A stretch of DNA of 64,000 nucleotides from positions 124,001 to 188,000 of the forward strand of contig CAYPJU010000002.1 of assembly GCA_964411125.1 (NCBI GenBank), given 5' to 3'. Position numbers and translations under genes: made by a program. The notes under the pieces were generated by a model. It did no database searches and was not told the origin of the DNA. It was given only the letters and a program-made list of their open reading frames with translations. Source of the stretch: JBFIHF01 sp964411125 (GTDB taxonomy: Bacteria > Myxococcota_A > Bradymonadia > Bradymonadales > Bradymonadaceae). Within the stretch, counting starts at the first letter, position 1. Each line of letters starts with the position of its first letter. Shown piece after piece: positions 43,043 through 52,803 of this stretch.

Positions 43043-44280
43043 GCGCCGGGAACGTCGAACTTCATGGCGATTTTGCCTGCGACCACGACGACGTCACCGT
43101 CGCTGAGCGGGCGCCGTTCCCCGAGCTGCAGCAGCTCGCTGTTGAGCTGCGTTCCGGCGTTGGAGACCGCGTAGAGCGTGTAGTTCTTGTTCTGCCGGTA
43201 GACGTACGCGTGCTTTCGCGACACGTGCGCTTCGGGGTCGAACTCCGTCAGGTCGAGATCGGGGTACGAGTCGCTCACCGGGTCGCGGCGCCCGATCAGT
43301 ACTTCGTCCGTGTCGATGGCGTGGCGCGCGACGGGCTCGCGGTTCATGTAAATCGTGAGCGTCGCCGGCTCGGCGTGAGTACCCGGCTCGGGCAGCGGCT
43401 GCATCGTCGGACGGTCCTTGGTGCGCGCCTGAAACGCATGCTCGAATTCTCGGGAAGCCGGGCGGTCAGACCCTCGTTTCGACCCGGCGATCGCTGCCGC
43501 GAACTCGAGATCGGGTCCGTCGGCGGGTTCGGCCGACACCTGCTGTGCGGACTCCTCTTCGACCTCGCTCGCGGCGGTGGTATCGGGCGGGGTGGCGACG
43601 AGCTCTTCTCCGTTCGGCCCGAACCCTTCTTCGTATTCTTCGCTACCGCGGGGATAAGCACTTCCATCGAGCGGCGAATAGAGGAAGTCGGGGTCGGCGG
43701 CGTGCTCGGCGTTCTCTGCTTCGATGTAGTCTTCGACCTCGTCCTCTGAGAACTCGAGCTCGTCGGACGTCGGCTCGTGGATGACGTCGTCGTGATGGAC
43801 GCCCTTGAGCCCGGGCGACTCGCCCTCTTCGTCGTCGTGGGCGTCCTGGTCGGCGACCTGGCCGTCCTGGAACGCCTCTTCGGCGTTGTCGACCATGATC
43901 TCGCCGTCGGCGAGGTGTTCGATGTCCTCGACGAGGTCGCCCGACTCCACCGGGCCGTCTTCGGCTTCGACGTCGTCTTCCCCGAACTCGTCGTCGATGT
44001 CGGCGTCGTCGAGCTCGTCGACTTCTCCATCGTCCAGCTCGTCCGCTTCGTCGTCGAGCGCGTCCATCTCGTCGGTCTCGTCCGCTTCGGACGCCGCCTC
44101 GATACCGGTCACGGCCTCGAGGTCTTCGGAATCCCCCGCGAGCGCCGCCGCGACGTTCTCTTCCTCGGGGACGACCTCACCCGGCTCGGCCGGGACGAGA
44201 CGCTCTCCGCAGACCTCGCAATTGGTGGCGTCCGCGGGGTTCTCGGTCTCGCAAATGGGGCACGTGATCGTTTCGCTCAT
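43039..44280 (-). CDS. Zinc-ribbon, acidic and FHA domain protein
   Basis: A 413-residue protein. Cys7, Cys10, Cys21 and Cys24 (CPIC...CEVC) make an N-terminal zinc ribbon. Residues about 30-225 are very acidic (many Asp/Glu) and probably disordered. Residues about 310-410 are an FHA domain (VLIGRRDP, HVSRKHAYV, NAGTQLNSELL). It likely serves as the reader in the kinase-FHA signalling pair; the acidic centre may carry Thr phosphorylation sites. It overlaps the kinase start by 4 bases. Confidence 0.85.
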   Translation of the reverse strand: MSETITCPICETENPADATNCEVCGERLVPAEPGEVVPEEENVAAALAGDSEDLEAVTGIEAASEADETDEMDALDDEADELDDGEVDELDDADIDDEFGEDDVEAEDGPVESGDLVEDIEHLADGEIMVDNAEEAFQDGQVADQDAHDDEEGESPGLKGVHHDDVIHEPTSDELEFSEDEVEDYIEAENAEHAADPDFLYSPLDGSAYPRGSEEYEEGFGPNGEELVATPPDTTAASEVEEESAQQVSAEPADGPDLEFAAAIAGSKRGSDRPASREFEHAFQARTKDRPTMQPLPEPGTHAEPATLTIYMNREPVARHAIDTDEVLIGRRDPVSDSYPDLDLTEFDPEAHVSRKHAYVYRQNKNYTLYAVSNAGTQLNSELLQLGERRPLSDGDVVVVAGKIAMKFDVPGA

Positions 44281-44296
44281 GGTCTCCCTTTTCGTC

Positions 44297-45658
44297 TCAC
44301 TGAGTGTCGCACCAGTTGGCCGAAAGCGCCTTGGTGCCCTTGGCCTTCATGTTCTCGAGTTCTTTGACCAGCTCCTCCCGCGAGAGCTTGCGCCCGTCGG
44401 CCAGCAGGAACTGCTTGTCCTTCCCTTCCGGGGAAGTGACGTTCGACGCCTTGATGGCGAAGTCCAGCATACGCTCGCAGCGATCGGCCGAGCCGGCACT
44501 GCGGTGCGACGTGGCGCGCAGGAAGTAATGCTTCCCGTGGTTGTAGGCCTTGGCGAGCATCGAGCCCTCGGCCTCGCAGGTCACCTTCGGGTCGTTCTCC
44601 CCGCAGGCGTTCGACTTGAGATTCGCCTGCCGTCGGTAGACCTGGGCGGTGCCGAGTTTGAGCTTCTGCCCTTCGCTCCCCTCGTACCGGAACCGCCCCG
44701 ACATCGAGATGATGTCGGTTGGCTGCAACCATGCGACGAAGTCCTTGATCGTCTTCTGCACGTCCGAATCCGCGTCGGAGACCGGCGGGATCACGCCGCA
44801 ATCGACGGGGGTGGCGATGCCCGGGTCCTGATCGGCGACGTATGCGCTCGTGATGAGGTAGTCGCCGAACTGGTTCGTCCCCGTCTGCTTCGCCTCGAGC
44901 TCGATCGGGTAGACCCCGCACCCCTGGAACGTCCGCTCCTTGTTGACCGCGACGGGAGGGGCGTCCTCCGCCTTCGCCTTCGCAATCTTGGCGCGCGCTT
45001 CGCAGATCACCATCTCCGCGGGCACGTCGAAGTATCCGGTCGCGTTGACGTTCTTACCGACGTAAGTCATCGACTTGGCGTCGATGGCGTTCGCACGGGC
45101 GAGCCCGCTCTCGTACTTCCCCCACGCCTGCTGGTGCGCCGCCGAATCTCCGGCCCCGAGCGCCTTCACGGCATCCGCGCACGCGACGAAGGCGTCATTG
45201 AGCGCGTAGCGGGCGTCGACGCTGGCGTTCTCGCTACGTCCCACGGTGCCGAACGCCGTCTCGGCGCGCCCCCCCGCAAACTCTGCAATCTCGGCGTCGA
45301 GGTCGTAGACGCGCGAAACGATCTGCGGCGACTTCGGCGACGTCGCCATCGTCTTGCTCGCCTCCCACGTCACCCGCTTGAGCAGCTCGTAGCGCTTCGC
45401 GAGATACTCTGCGTACTGCTTCTGCTCGGCGAGCTTCTCGAGGTCTTGGAGCATCATGACCGCGTCACGAACCTCCGCGGGGTCGCTGTCTTCGACCTTC
45501 AGCGCGACCGCGCTCGACTTCGACTTGCCCGTGGCCGCGCCGTTCGAGTCTTCCGACATCGCGGCGTTCTTCTCGTGCATCGTCGCCAGTCGGTCGGGGT
45601 TCACCCCGCAGCCGGCGAGCAGGGCCATCGCACAAATCGTCCAGATCTTGTCCCGCAT
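44297..45658 (-). CDS. Unknown lipoprotein
   Basis: A 453-residue lipoprotein with signal MRDKIWTICAMALLAGC (Cys17). The chosen ATG at 45658 has GGAG 6 bases before it; an ATG 12 bases upstream would lengthen the signal. The mature part is mostly helical in its first half and has several Cys in the second half. It belongs to no family I know. It lies between the VWA gene (114 bases upstream) and the zinc-ribbon/FHA gene (16 bases downstream), so it is part of the same operon. Confidence 0.62.
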   Translation of the reverse strand: MRDKIWTICAMALLAGCGVNPDRLATMHEKNAAMSEDSNGAATGKSKSSAVALKVEDSDPAEVRDAVMMLQDLEKLAEQKQYAEYLAKRYELLKRVTWEASKTMATSPKSPQIVSRVYDLDAEIAEFAGGRAETAFGTVGRSENASVDARYALNDAFVACADAVKALGAGDSAAHQQAWGKYESGLARANAIDAKSMTYVGKNVNATGYFDVPAEMVICEARAKIAKAKAEDAPPVAVNKERTFQGCGVYPIELEAKQTGTNQFGDYLITSAYVADQDPGIATPVDCGVIPPVSDADSDVQKTIKDFVAWLQPTDIISMSGRFRYEGSEGQKLKLGTAQVYRRQANLKSNACGENDPKVTCEAEGSMLAKAYNHGKHYFLRATSHRSAGSADRCERMLDFAIKASNVTSPEGKDKQFLLADGRKLSREELVKELENMKAKGTKALSANWCDTQ

Positions 45659-45772
45659 TACATTCTCCATCGTTCCATCACTCGGACCGACCACACATAA
45701 CACGGCACCGCCACCTCGCCCAACTCTGCTCCGCTCCCGCGGAAAGTCCGGCGGCGAAGGCCGTCCGCGCCC

Positions 45773-47086
45773 TCAGATCAGGGAACTCGCATCCACGAGC
45801 TGCACACCCGAATCGCGCTTTTGCGTCGACTTGTGACGCGTGTAATTCATCTCTTCCTGCGTCAGCGAACCCGCCGTGGCCCACTTCGACTTGAGGGAGC
45901 GGTAGTGCCCCGCCATCTCGTCGTCTCCGAGCTCGGCGTAGCGTTCCGCAAGCAAGTCGAAGAGCATCGCCGCGTGCTGCTCTTCTTTCTGGTCGATCGA
46001 GCGGTCGAGCTCCTCCACCAGACGACCGATCTCGACCTCGTCGAAGGCCCGCTCCACCTCGCCTCGAAGCTCCGCGATCGCCTGCGGATCGTCGGTGTAC
46101 GACACGACCACCGATTGAAGGCTCGAGCCCTGCTCGATACCGAGCGACGGGATGTCGTAGAAGAGCTCGGCTTTCACGATGCGCACCTTGCCGGCTTCTC
46201 GCGCGGGGACCGTGCACGTCAGGAGGTAGGCGTACTCCTTGTCCTTCTCCACCGTGCCGACCGGGATCGAGATCGTGCGCACGTCCCCCGGCAGCTTCAT
46301 CTTGCCGAGGTACGAGATCTCCGGGCTGTACCGGTAGCCACGGTTCGCCCGAATCTGCGGGGTGAACGTCAGATCGAGCCGAACGTTCGTCGCGATCGAC
46401 GTCGTGGCGTTCTTCACGCGACGCTTGAAGACTCCGGCAATGTTCGACGCCTCCTCGACGTACTCGGTGAACCCGTTCGAGTACGAGACGAGGCGCTGCA
46501 TGAACTTGTAGTCGAATTCTTTGCCGAACCCGACGGCGTCGATGCCGATCCCGCGCCCAGAAATCTCCATCGCGCGCATCAGGCACTTGTCTGGCGGGCA
46601 CGTCACCTGCCCGTCGGTGAAGACGATGATCCGCCGAGCGAGCTGCCCCCCCGCGATGGCATGGAAATGGTCTTCGGCCTTCGTCAGGGCGTAGTCGAGG
46701 TCGGTGCCTCCCCCCTGAAACTCGTCGATGTGACCGATCTTCTCTTTCACCGACGCGACGACGTCGCGCGATGTGACCTGCGTCGGCTCGACGATCTCGT
46801 AGGCGACCGACTGAAACGCCACGACCGAGAGCCAGTCCCCGGGGCGCAACTGATCGACCGCCGCCCGCGCCGCCTCCTTGAGCGCAGAGATCTCGCCCGA
46901 CCGCATCGAGGACGAGACGTCGAGCACCAGGACGACCTGAGAATTCGCGACGACCTCGTCGTCCCCCTGAGCGCGGATCGCGTTCGAAGCGTTGACCTTC
47001 AACAAGACCTTCAAGTCGGTCTCCGCCTCCGTGGTCGAGACGTTGGGCTTGTCGACGACGTAATCGAGAAGGATTTCTTCGGCCAT
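45773..47086 (-). CDS. VWA-domain protein (soluble)
   Basis: A 437-residue protein whose residues about 48-230 are a von Willebrand A domain with the metal site VLDVSSSM (DxSxS, near 53-60), then GGGTDL and FTDGQV, an intact MIDAS. Its remaining 200 residues are beta-rich then helical. There is no signal peptide, so it is cytoplasmic. GAGGG precedes the ATG. As first gene of the VWA / lipoprotein / FHA / kinase set it may be a client or scaffold of the phosphorylation system. Confidence 0.9.
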   Translation of the reverse strand: MAEEILLDYVVDKPNVSTTEAETDLKVLLKVNASNAIRAQGDDEVVANSQVVLVLDVSSSMRSGEISALKEAARAAVDQLRPGDWLSVVAFQSVAYEIVEPTQVTSRDVVASVKEKIGHIDEFQGGGTDLDYALTKAEDHFHAIAGGQLARRIIVFTDGQVTCPPDKCLMRAMEISGRGIGIDAVGFGKEFDYKFMQRLVSYSNGFTEYVEEASNIAGVFKRRVKNATTSIATNVRLDLTFTPQIRANRGYRYSPEISYLGKMKLPGDVRTISIPVGTVEKDKEYAYLLTCTVPAREAGKVRIVKAELFYDIPSLGIEQGSSLQSVVVSYTDDPQAIAELRGEVERAFDEVEIGRLVEELDRSIDQKEEQHAAMLFDLLAERYAELGDDEMAGHYRSLKSKWATAGSLTQEEMNYTRHKSTQKRDSGVQLVDASSLI

Positions 47087-47187
47087 GGAACCCTCGTGTT
47101 GCGTGTGCGCGATCCATACCACACGGCGGAATCACCGAAAACACGCGCGCCGCCTTCAGGACGAGGTTGGACCCTCCACGATTCGCC

Positions 47188-48369
47188 ATGCATTCTCTAG
47201 GGATGCTGCTCGCCGAAATCGTCGTCGCCCTCCTCTGCCTCGCCTGGGTCCTCGTCGCGGCATCCGCGGCAGTCTCTGCCCGCGCTCTCGGCATCCTGGA
47301 GGACGTCACGACCGAGCCGCGAACTTCCTGGCCGCGTCTCTCGGTGGTCGTGCCGGCGTGCAACGAGGCCGCGACGCTTCGGGAAGCGTTGAGCTCCCTC
47401 ATGGCGCAGGATTATCCCGACCTCGAGATCGTGGTGGTCGACGATCGCTCCGACGACGCGACGCCGCAGATCGTGGACGAGCTGGCGGCCACCGACGACC
47501 GCGTCACCGCGCTCCACATCGACGAGCTTCCCGACGGCTGGCTCGGCAAGATCCACGCGATGCACGTCGCCGTCGCCCGAAGTACGGGCGAGCTGCTCCT
47601 CTTCACCGACGCCGACGTCCACTTCGAGCGCGACGCACTCCGACGGGGCGTCTCGGCGCTCTCGGAACGAGAGCTCGATCACCTCACCGTCATCCCTCAA
47701 GTCACGAGCGAGTCGAGGCTCCTCGACGCCTGCATGGGCGCTTTCGGGACGCTGCTGCTCGCCGCGGTTCGTCCCCACCGCATGGAGCTGCCACACAGCG
47801 ACGCCGTCCTCGGTGTCGGCGCCTTCAATCTCGTCCGACGCAGTGCGTTCGATCGGACCCCCGGGTTCGAGTGGCTGCGGATGGAGATCGCCGACGACAC
47901 CGGCCTCGCGCTGATGTTGCGACGCGCCGGAGCGCGGCAGGCCGCGATGGCGAGCAAGACGGCTGTCTCCCTCACCTGGTACCACTCGATCGGAGGGCTC
48001 GTCCGCGGTCTGGAGAAGAACATGTTCGGCGTGGCGGCGCACTACCGCGTGGCGGAGGCAGTCGCGAAGGTGGTCGTGCTCTTTGCGCTGTCGGTCGCCC
48101 CTCTCCTCGCATTTGTTCCGCCCCTCGCATCGACCACCTGGCCCGCCGGGGTCGCAGCCTTCGTCGCGCTCGTCCTGTCGGGCGCCGTGACGTCTCGGAG
48201 CCTCGGCCGAAGGCCGCTGTCGGCCCTGCTTCTGCCGTTCGGGGTCGGGGTCTTCGCGTACGCGCTCCTCCGGTCGATGCTGGCGATCTCACGCGATGGG
48301 GGCGTCACCTGGCGCGGGACACACTACCCGCTCGACGCGCTGCGACGGCTGCAGCGGTTTCGCCTCTGA
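47188..48369 (+). CDS. Family 2 glycosyltransferase (CrtQ/HpnB-like membrane type)
   Basis: A 393-residue GT2. One N-terminal helix (AEIVVALLCLAWVLVAASA) is followed by the catalytic domain with VVVPACNEAATLREAL, VVVDDRSDDAT, FTDADV (the DxD) and an ETD-like ADDTGLAL, then about three C-terminal helices. The order and the final WRGTHYPL resemble glucosyltransferases of the carotenoid and hopanoid group. The acceptor cannot be named. It is divergent from the VWA gene and convergent with the channel. Confidence 0.8.
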   Translation: MHSLGMLLAEIVVALLCLAWVLVAASAAVSARALGILEDVTTEPRTSWPRLSVVVPACNEAATLREALSSLMAQDYPDLEIVVVDDRSDDATPQIVDELAATDDRVTALHIDELPDGWLGKIHAMHVAVARSTGELLLFTDADVHFERDALRRGVSALSERELDHLTVIPQVTSESRLLDACMGAFGTLLLAAVRPHRMELPHSDAVLGVGAFNLVRRSAFDRTPGFEWLRMEIADDTGLALMLRRAGARQAAMASKTAVSLTWYHSIGGLVRGLEKNMFGVAAHYRVAEAVAKVVVLFALSVAPLLAFVPPLASTTWPAGVAAFVALVLSGAVTSRSLGRRPLSALLLPFGVGVFAYALLRSMLAISRDGGVTWRGTHYPLDALRRLQRFRL

Positions 48370-48380
48370 GGAACGACGGA

Positions 48381-49892
48381 TCAGCGCTTGGAGATGCTCT
48401 TCGGCCCGATGTAGACCATGAGATCGTTGGCGAAAACGCGCGTGTAGGCCTCCGGGTTCAACTGCATCGCACCTTCGTGGACGATGCCGATGACGAGGAC
48501 CCCCAGCTCGTCGCGCCCGCGATCTTGCAACTCTTCGAACGTCATCTTTCGACCTTCCATGAAGTCTCCGGGCAGGTGCGCGGAGTAGACGTTGTTGCGC
48601 GACGCGAGCACGAGGTTGCTGATCACCTGACCGACGCCGGGGTTGCCCGCCGTATGGGCGAGAAGACTCGAACCGATGCGTGAGGTTTCGATCACCTCGT
48701 CGGCCCCCGCGACCTCGGCGTGCGCGTGATTCTCGGGATCGAGGATCTCCGCCACCACGTGCAGGGGGCGGGTTCGTCGAACGTCGACCTTCTTCTCCAG
48801 CGAGCGGATGGTGAACACCGTGAGCACCGTCGAGGCGTCACGGACCGCCGGTTCGGAACCGGTGCCGTCGTCGGCGACGACGACCACCCCCGCCGCGTAC
48901 TTCACCCGGACCTTCTCGTATTCGAGTTCACGGCGGAAGTCGCCCTGCACGTAGACGTACTTCTCCGGGAGATTGTCCGGCCTTGGGCGATCGGCGAAGA
49001 CGATGAGCGGAGGCATTTCCGCCCCGTACTCACGCTCCATCTCTCCGATCATCATCGGGATCTCCTCGTTCCAACCGGCGATGACGATGTGGTCTGCGAT
49101 CGATGACATACGAACTTGCTCCATTCTCAGCGGCAGGAGATTTCCCACCAGAGTCGAACTGATCACGCCGGCGAACATGGCGATGATGAACATACCCGCG
49201 AGCATCAAGAATGCTCCGACGACCTTGCCGCCGCTGGTCACCGGCGTGATGTCGCCGAACCCGACGGTCGTCACGGTCACGATCGCCCACCACATCGTGT
49301 CGGAGAGGTTGTTGACGTTCGGGTTGGCCTGCTTCTCGGCGAGGAAAAACATGAGGGCGGAGATCACGATCGACCCGACCACGAAGCCCATCGCGACCGT
49401 GAATAGCACCGAATTGTCGCGGAACGCCGCGCTCAGCGTCTGCATCGGGCTCGTGAACCGGAAGAACTGCACCGACCGCAACAGGCGCAGCAACCTCAGG
49501 ATGCGGAGCGAGCGTAAGAAGGGGAAGAGCGGGAGCAGCGCCAGGAAGTCGATGAACCCCCAGGGGCTGAAGATGAACTTCAACCTCGAGACCACCCAGT
49601 ACTTCGCCACCTGCAGCGAGGTCAGCTCGACTCGCTCCGGCCGCCAGTTTCGGATCACCGCAAGCCGGGCGAGGAACTCCACCATGAAGATGCCGAGTAC
49701 GACACGGTCGACGATGTCGACGAGGCGTCGTTCCTCCGGCGTCGGCGAGCCCAGAACGTCCCAGAGGACGATCGCGACCGAGACGACGATGAGGAAGTTG
49801 ATGAAGGCGTGGAACCACCGGTAGCGGACGTCCTCGGGGTTGTTGAGGATGTTCCACAGCGCACTGCGCGGAGCGGTCCCTGAAGGCTTCAC
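48381..49892 (-). CDS. Voltage-gated-like K+ channel with TrkA-N domains
   Basis: A 503-residue channel with six helices, an S4 arginine segment (RSLRILRLLRLLRSV, near 125-139) and a canonical selectivity filter, TVTTVGFGDITP (about 206-217). Residues about 265-400 are a TrkA-N domain beginning HIVIAGWNEEIP, followed by a TrkA-C-like end. It should conduct K+ under ligand control. It starts at GTG within the ftsK stop. It is a cousin of the channel at 9783, which has lost this filter. Confidence 0.93.
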   Translation of the reverse strand: MKPSGTAPRSALWNILNNPEDVRYRWFHAFINFLIVVSVAIVLWDVLGSPTPEERRLVDIVDRVVLGIFMVEFLARLAVIRNWRPERVELTSLQVAKYWVVSRLKFIFSPWGFIDFLALLPLFPFLRSLRILRLLRLLRSVQFFRFTSPMQTLSAAFRDNSVLFTVAMGFVVGSIVISALMFFLAEKQANPNVNNLSDTMWWAIVTVTTVGFGDITPVTSGGKVVGAFLMLAGMFIIAMFAGVISSTLVGNLLPLRMEQVRMSSIADHIVIAGWNEEIPMMIGEMEREYGAEMPPLIVFADRPRPDNLPEKYVYVQGDFRRELEYEKVRVKYAAGVVVVADDGTGSEPAVRDASTVLTVFTIRSLEKKVDVRRTRPLHVVAEILDPENHAHAEVAGADEVIETSRIGSSLLAHTAGNPGVGQVISNLVLASRNNVYSAHLPGDFMEGRKMTFEELQDRGRDELGVLVIGIVHEGAMQLNPEAYTRVFANDLMVYIGPKSISKR

Positions 49893-52594
49893 AGCGGCGC
49901 TTCGTCGAGGAGGACCTCACGCGGCTTGCAGCCGTCGGCGGCCGAGACGAAGCCTTCCGCCTCCATCATCTCCACCATCCGCGCTGCCCGGTTGTAGCCG
50001 ACGCGCAGCTTTCGCTGGATCATCGAGATCGACGCCTGCTTCGACTCTACCACCAGACGAACGGCGTCGTCGTAGTGCTCGTCGCGCTCCCAGTCGTCGA
50101 GGTTCGGGCCTTCTTCGTCGTCGTCTTCCACGAGGATGGAGTCGTCGTACTGAGCCTTCCCCTGATCCTTGAGGAAATCGACGATCTGCGAGATCTCCTG
50201 TTCGCTGACGTACGCTCCGTGCACGCGCTTGAGCGTGCTCGTCCCCGGCGGGACGAACAGCATGTCGCCGTGCCCGAGCAGGCTCTCGGCGCCGTTCGAG
50301 TCCAGGATGACGCGGCTGTCCGTCTTCGACGTCACCCGCATCGCCAACCTCGTCGGGAAGTTCGCCTTGATGAGCCCCGTGATGACGTCCGTCGACGGAC
50401 GCTGCGTGGCGAGGATGAGGTGGATACCAGCGGCACGGGCCTTCTGCGCCAGGCGCGCGACGGCCGTCTCGACGTCTTTCGCCGCCGTCATCATGAGGTC
50501 CGCGAACTCGTCGATGATCACGACCAGGTACGGGAGGTGCGTGTGCTCCGGCTCACCCTTGTGGTTCAGCCCCAGCGCGCGCAGAGCATCACTCTCCTCA
50601 CGACCGTCGAGCTGGTCGAGCTCGGCCTGCTTCGTCAGCCGCTCCACCTTCTCGTTGTAGCCCTTGATGTTTCGGACGCCGAGATCGGCGAGCTTCTGGT
50701 AGCGACGCTCCATCTCCTGCACGCCCCAGTTCAGGGCAACCGTCGCCTGCTTCGGGTCGGTCACGACCGGCAGCAGCAGATGGGGGATGTCCTCGTACAG
50801 GCTGAATTCGAGCATCTTCGGGTCGACCATGATCAGCCGCACGTCGTCGGGCGTGTGCCGGAACAGCAGGCTGCAGATCATCGTGTTGACCGCCACCGAC
50901 TTACCGGCGCCGGTGGCCCCAGCGACCAGGAGGTGCGGCATGCGAGCCAGGTCCGCCACGATCGAGACACCCTCCACGTCGACCCCGAGCGCGAGCGGCA
51001 GCTCCGCCTTCTTGTTGTCGACGAAGACCTCGTCCGCGATCACCTCCTTGAGGTAGACCATCTCGCGCGACGGGTTCGGAACTTCGATGCCGACGACGCC
51101 CTTGCCCGGGATCGGCGCGACGATACGGATGCTGTGCGCCGCGAGCGCCATCGCGAGGTCATCCGAGAGGTTGGCGATCTTCGACACGCGGACGCCCGGC
51201 GCCGGGCTGAACTCGAACATCGTGATGACCGGCCCCGGGCAGATCTCGACGACCGAACCGTCCACCTTGAAGTCCATCAAGGTCTGCTCGATCTGAGCCG
51301 CCATGCGCCGAAGCTCGTCCGGATCGACAGCCGACTCCTGTTCCGCGTCGTAATCGAGAAACGTAATGGGCGGCAGCTCGTAGTTCCCCGCCTGTTTGGG
51401 CTTGAAGAGGACCCCGTCGCTGTCGGCGAGCAGATCTTTGCGCTCGCGAGCCCGACGCGCACCGGCGCTCTCGACGATGGCGGGGCCGAAGTCCGCCTCG
51501 GGGCCGCTCACGCGCTCCTTCGGGGCGACCTTCTCTTCCTCCATGTCGATGACGTCTTCCGGATCGGGCGTCTCTTCGACCTCGAGCGACGGCTGAGTGT
51601 CCGAGATCGCGTCGTCCACCTTGATCTCGCTGGGCTCGTCCCCCGCCGCGACCGGCTCACCGAGCTCCCACCCCGAGTCGCGCTGCACTTCGGCGGTGAC
51701 CTGCTCTTTGACGGACGAGGGCTTGCGCCGCACGGTCGCCCGCTCCGGCAGCCAGCCGCGAAGTTTCGCGGCGAGCTTGTTCTCGACGTGCTCGTCGAAC
51801 TTGTCCTGGAATTCGTATTTGTCCTTCACGATCGGCGTCGCTTCGAGCTCCGCCTCCGACTTCGCCACGTCGCCAATCGACTTCGCGGCGAGCTTCGCGC
51901 GCTCTTCGCCGAGCCGCGCGCGGTACTCGCGGTGCACCGCGAGACGATGCCGCGCCAGCGCCTGAAGCTCGTGCAACTGCGCGAGCAACGCTCGCACCAG
52001 CCGTCCGAGGCTCATCCGCGTGACCATCATCATGCTGAGGAGCAGAAAGCCGCACGCCAGGATCGTCGTCCCCACCTGCCCGACCAGCGATCGCCCGACC
52101 TCCCCGAGAAACTCGCCGACGAGCCCGCCCGCGAGATGCCCGAAGACCTGTGCGTCGATCCCGAGGTGGCACAGCGTCGCCCCGGCCATGACGAACACCA
52201 ACTGGCCCCCGATTTCGAGCGGCTTCCATGCGACCTGCCGCCCGACGAGCATGCATGTCCCGAGGTACCAGATCAGCGCGTTCAAGAAGAACGAGCCGAT
52301 ACCGAACACGAAGAGGAGCGCGTCCCCGGTGAAGACTCCGACCGGACCGATGAGGTTCGCCGGAGCCCCCGTCGCCCCGACGTCGGCCGGGTCGAAGCTG
52401 ACCAGCGACAGGAGCATGCAGAGGGCGGCGAGGATCAGAAAGAGACCGCCCGCCTCACGGCGCAGAGCCGCCGCCCGCGGGTTTGCCGCGGCCTTCGAGC
52501 TCTTGGACGACGTACTCTTCTTGGACTTCGAGCTCTTCTTCTTCGCCTCTTTGGGCGGTTTCGTCGTGCTCGTCGATGACGACTTCGTGGCCAT
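49889..52594 (-). CDS. ftsK: DNA translocase FtsK
   Basis: A 901-residue protein with the FtsK layout: a Lys/Ser-rich cytoplasmic N-tail, four helices (about 50-205), a charged linker, and a RecA-type motor. Walker A is GATGAGKSVAVN and the later part has VVIIDEFADLMM. The C-terminal gamma domain (ISMIQRKLRVGYNRAARMVEMME) should read chromosome-orienting sequences (KOPS). FtsK pumps DNA at the division septum and works with XerCD at dif. The K+ channel gene overlaps its stop. Downstream of the start lies a repeat region. Confidence 0.96.
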   Translation of the reverse strand: MATKSSSTSTTKPPKEAKKKSSKSKKSTSSKSSKAAANPRAAALRREAGGLFLILAALCMLLSLVSFDPADVGATGAPANLIGPVGVFTGDALLFVFGIGSFFLNALIWYLGTCMLVGRQVAWKPLEIGGQLVFVMAGATLCHLGIDAQVFGHLAGGLVGEFLGEVGRSLVGQVGTTILACGFLLLSMMMVTRMSLGRLVRALLAQLHELQALARHRLAVHREYRARLGEERAKLAAKSIGDVAKSEAELEATPIVKDKYEFQDKFDEHVENKLAAKLRGWLPERATVRRKPSSVKEQVTAEVQRDSGWELGEPVAAGDEPSEIKVDDAISDTQPSLEVEETPDPEDVIDMEEEKVAPKERVSGPEADFGPAIVESAGARRARERKDLLADSDGVLFKPKQAGNYELPPITFLDYDAEQESAVDPDELRRMAAQIEQTLMDFKVDGSVVEICPGPVITMFEFSPAPGVRVSKIANLSDDLAMALAAHSIRIVAPIPGKGVVGIEVPNPSREMVYLKEVIADEVFVDNKKAELPLALGVDVEGVSIVADLARMPHLLVAGATGAGKSVAVNTMICSLLFRHTPDDVRLIMVDPKMLEFSLYEDIPHLLLPVVTDPKQATVALNWGVQEMERRYQKLADLGVRNIKGYNEKVERLTKQAELDQLDGREESDALRALGLNHKGEPEHTHLPYLVVIIDEFADLMMTAAKDVETAVARLAQKARAAGIHLILATQRPSTDVITGLIKANFPTRLAMRVTSKTDSRVILDSNGAESLLGHGDMLFVPPGTSTLKRVHGAYVSEQEISQIVDFLKDQGKAQYDDSILVEDDDEEGPNLDDWERDEHYDDAVRLVVESKQASISMIQRKLRVGYNRAARMVEMMEAEGFVSAADGCKPREVLLDEAPL

Positions 52595-52714
52595 GAACTG
52601 CCTCTCCTTGGCGGCCGAACGGAATGTGGCGAGTGGCGCATCCTTGCGCCGAGTAGCCCCACCGTAGAACGCCTCGGACGGTCGTCAACTTTTCGTGAGG
52701 TGTGGGGCGTGACG

Positions 52715-52797
52715 GGTGTGGCGCGAGGCGCGAGGCGCGAGGCGTGAGGCGCGAGGCGCGAGGCGTGAGGCGCGAGGCGCGAGGCGTGAGGCGAGGA
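52715..52797. repeat. GCGCGAG/GCGTGAG heptanucleotide array
   Basis: Ten tandem 7-base units with a 21-base super-period (gcgcgag, gcgcgag, gcgtgag) lie between ftsK and the stop of the papain-like lipoprotein gene. No gene is encoded. Its length should vary between strains because such arrays slip. Confidence 0.9.
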
Positions 52798-52803
52798 GGA
52801 GCG

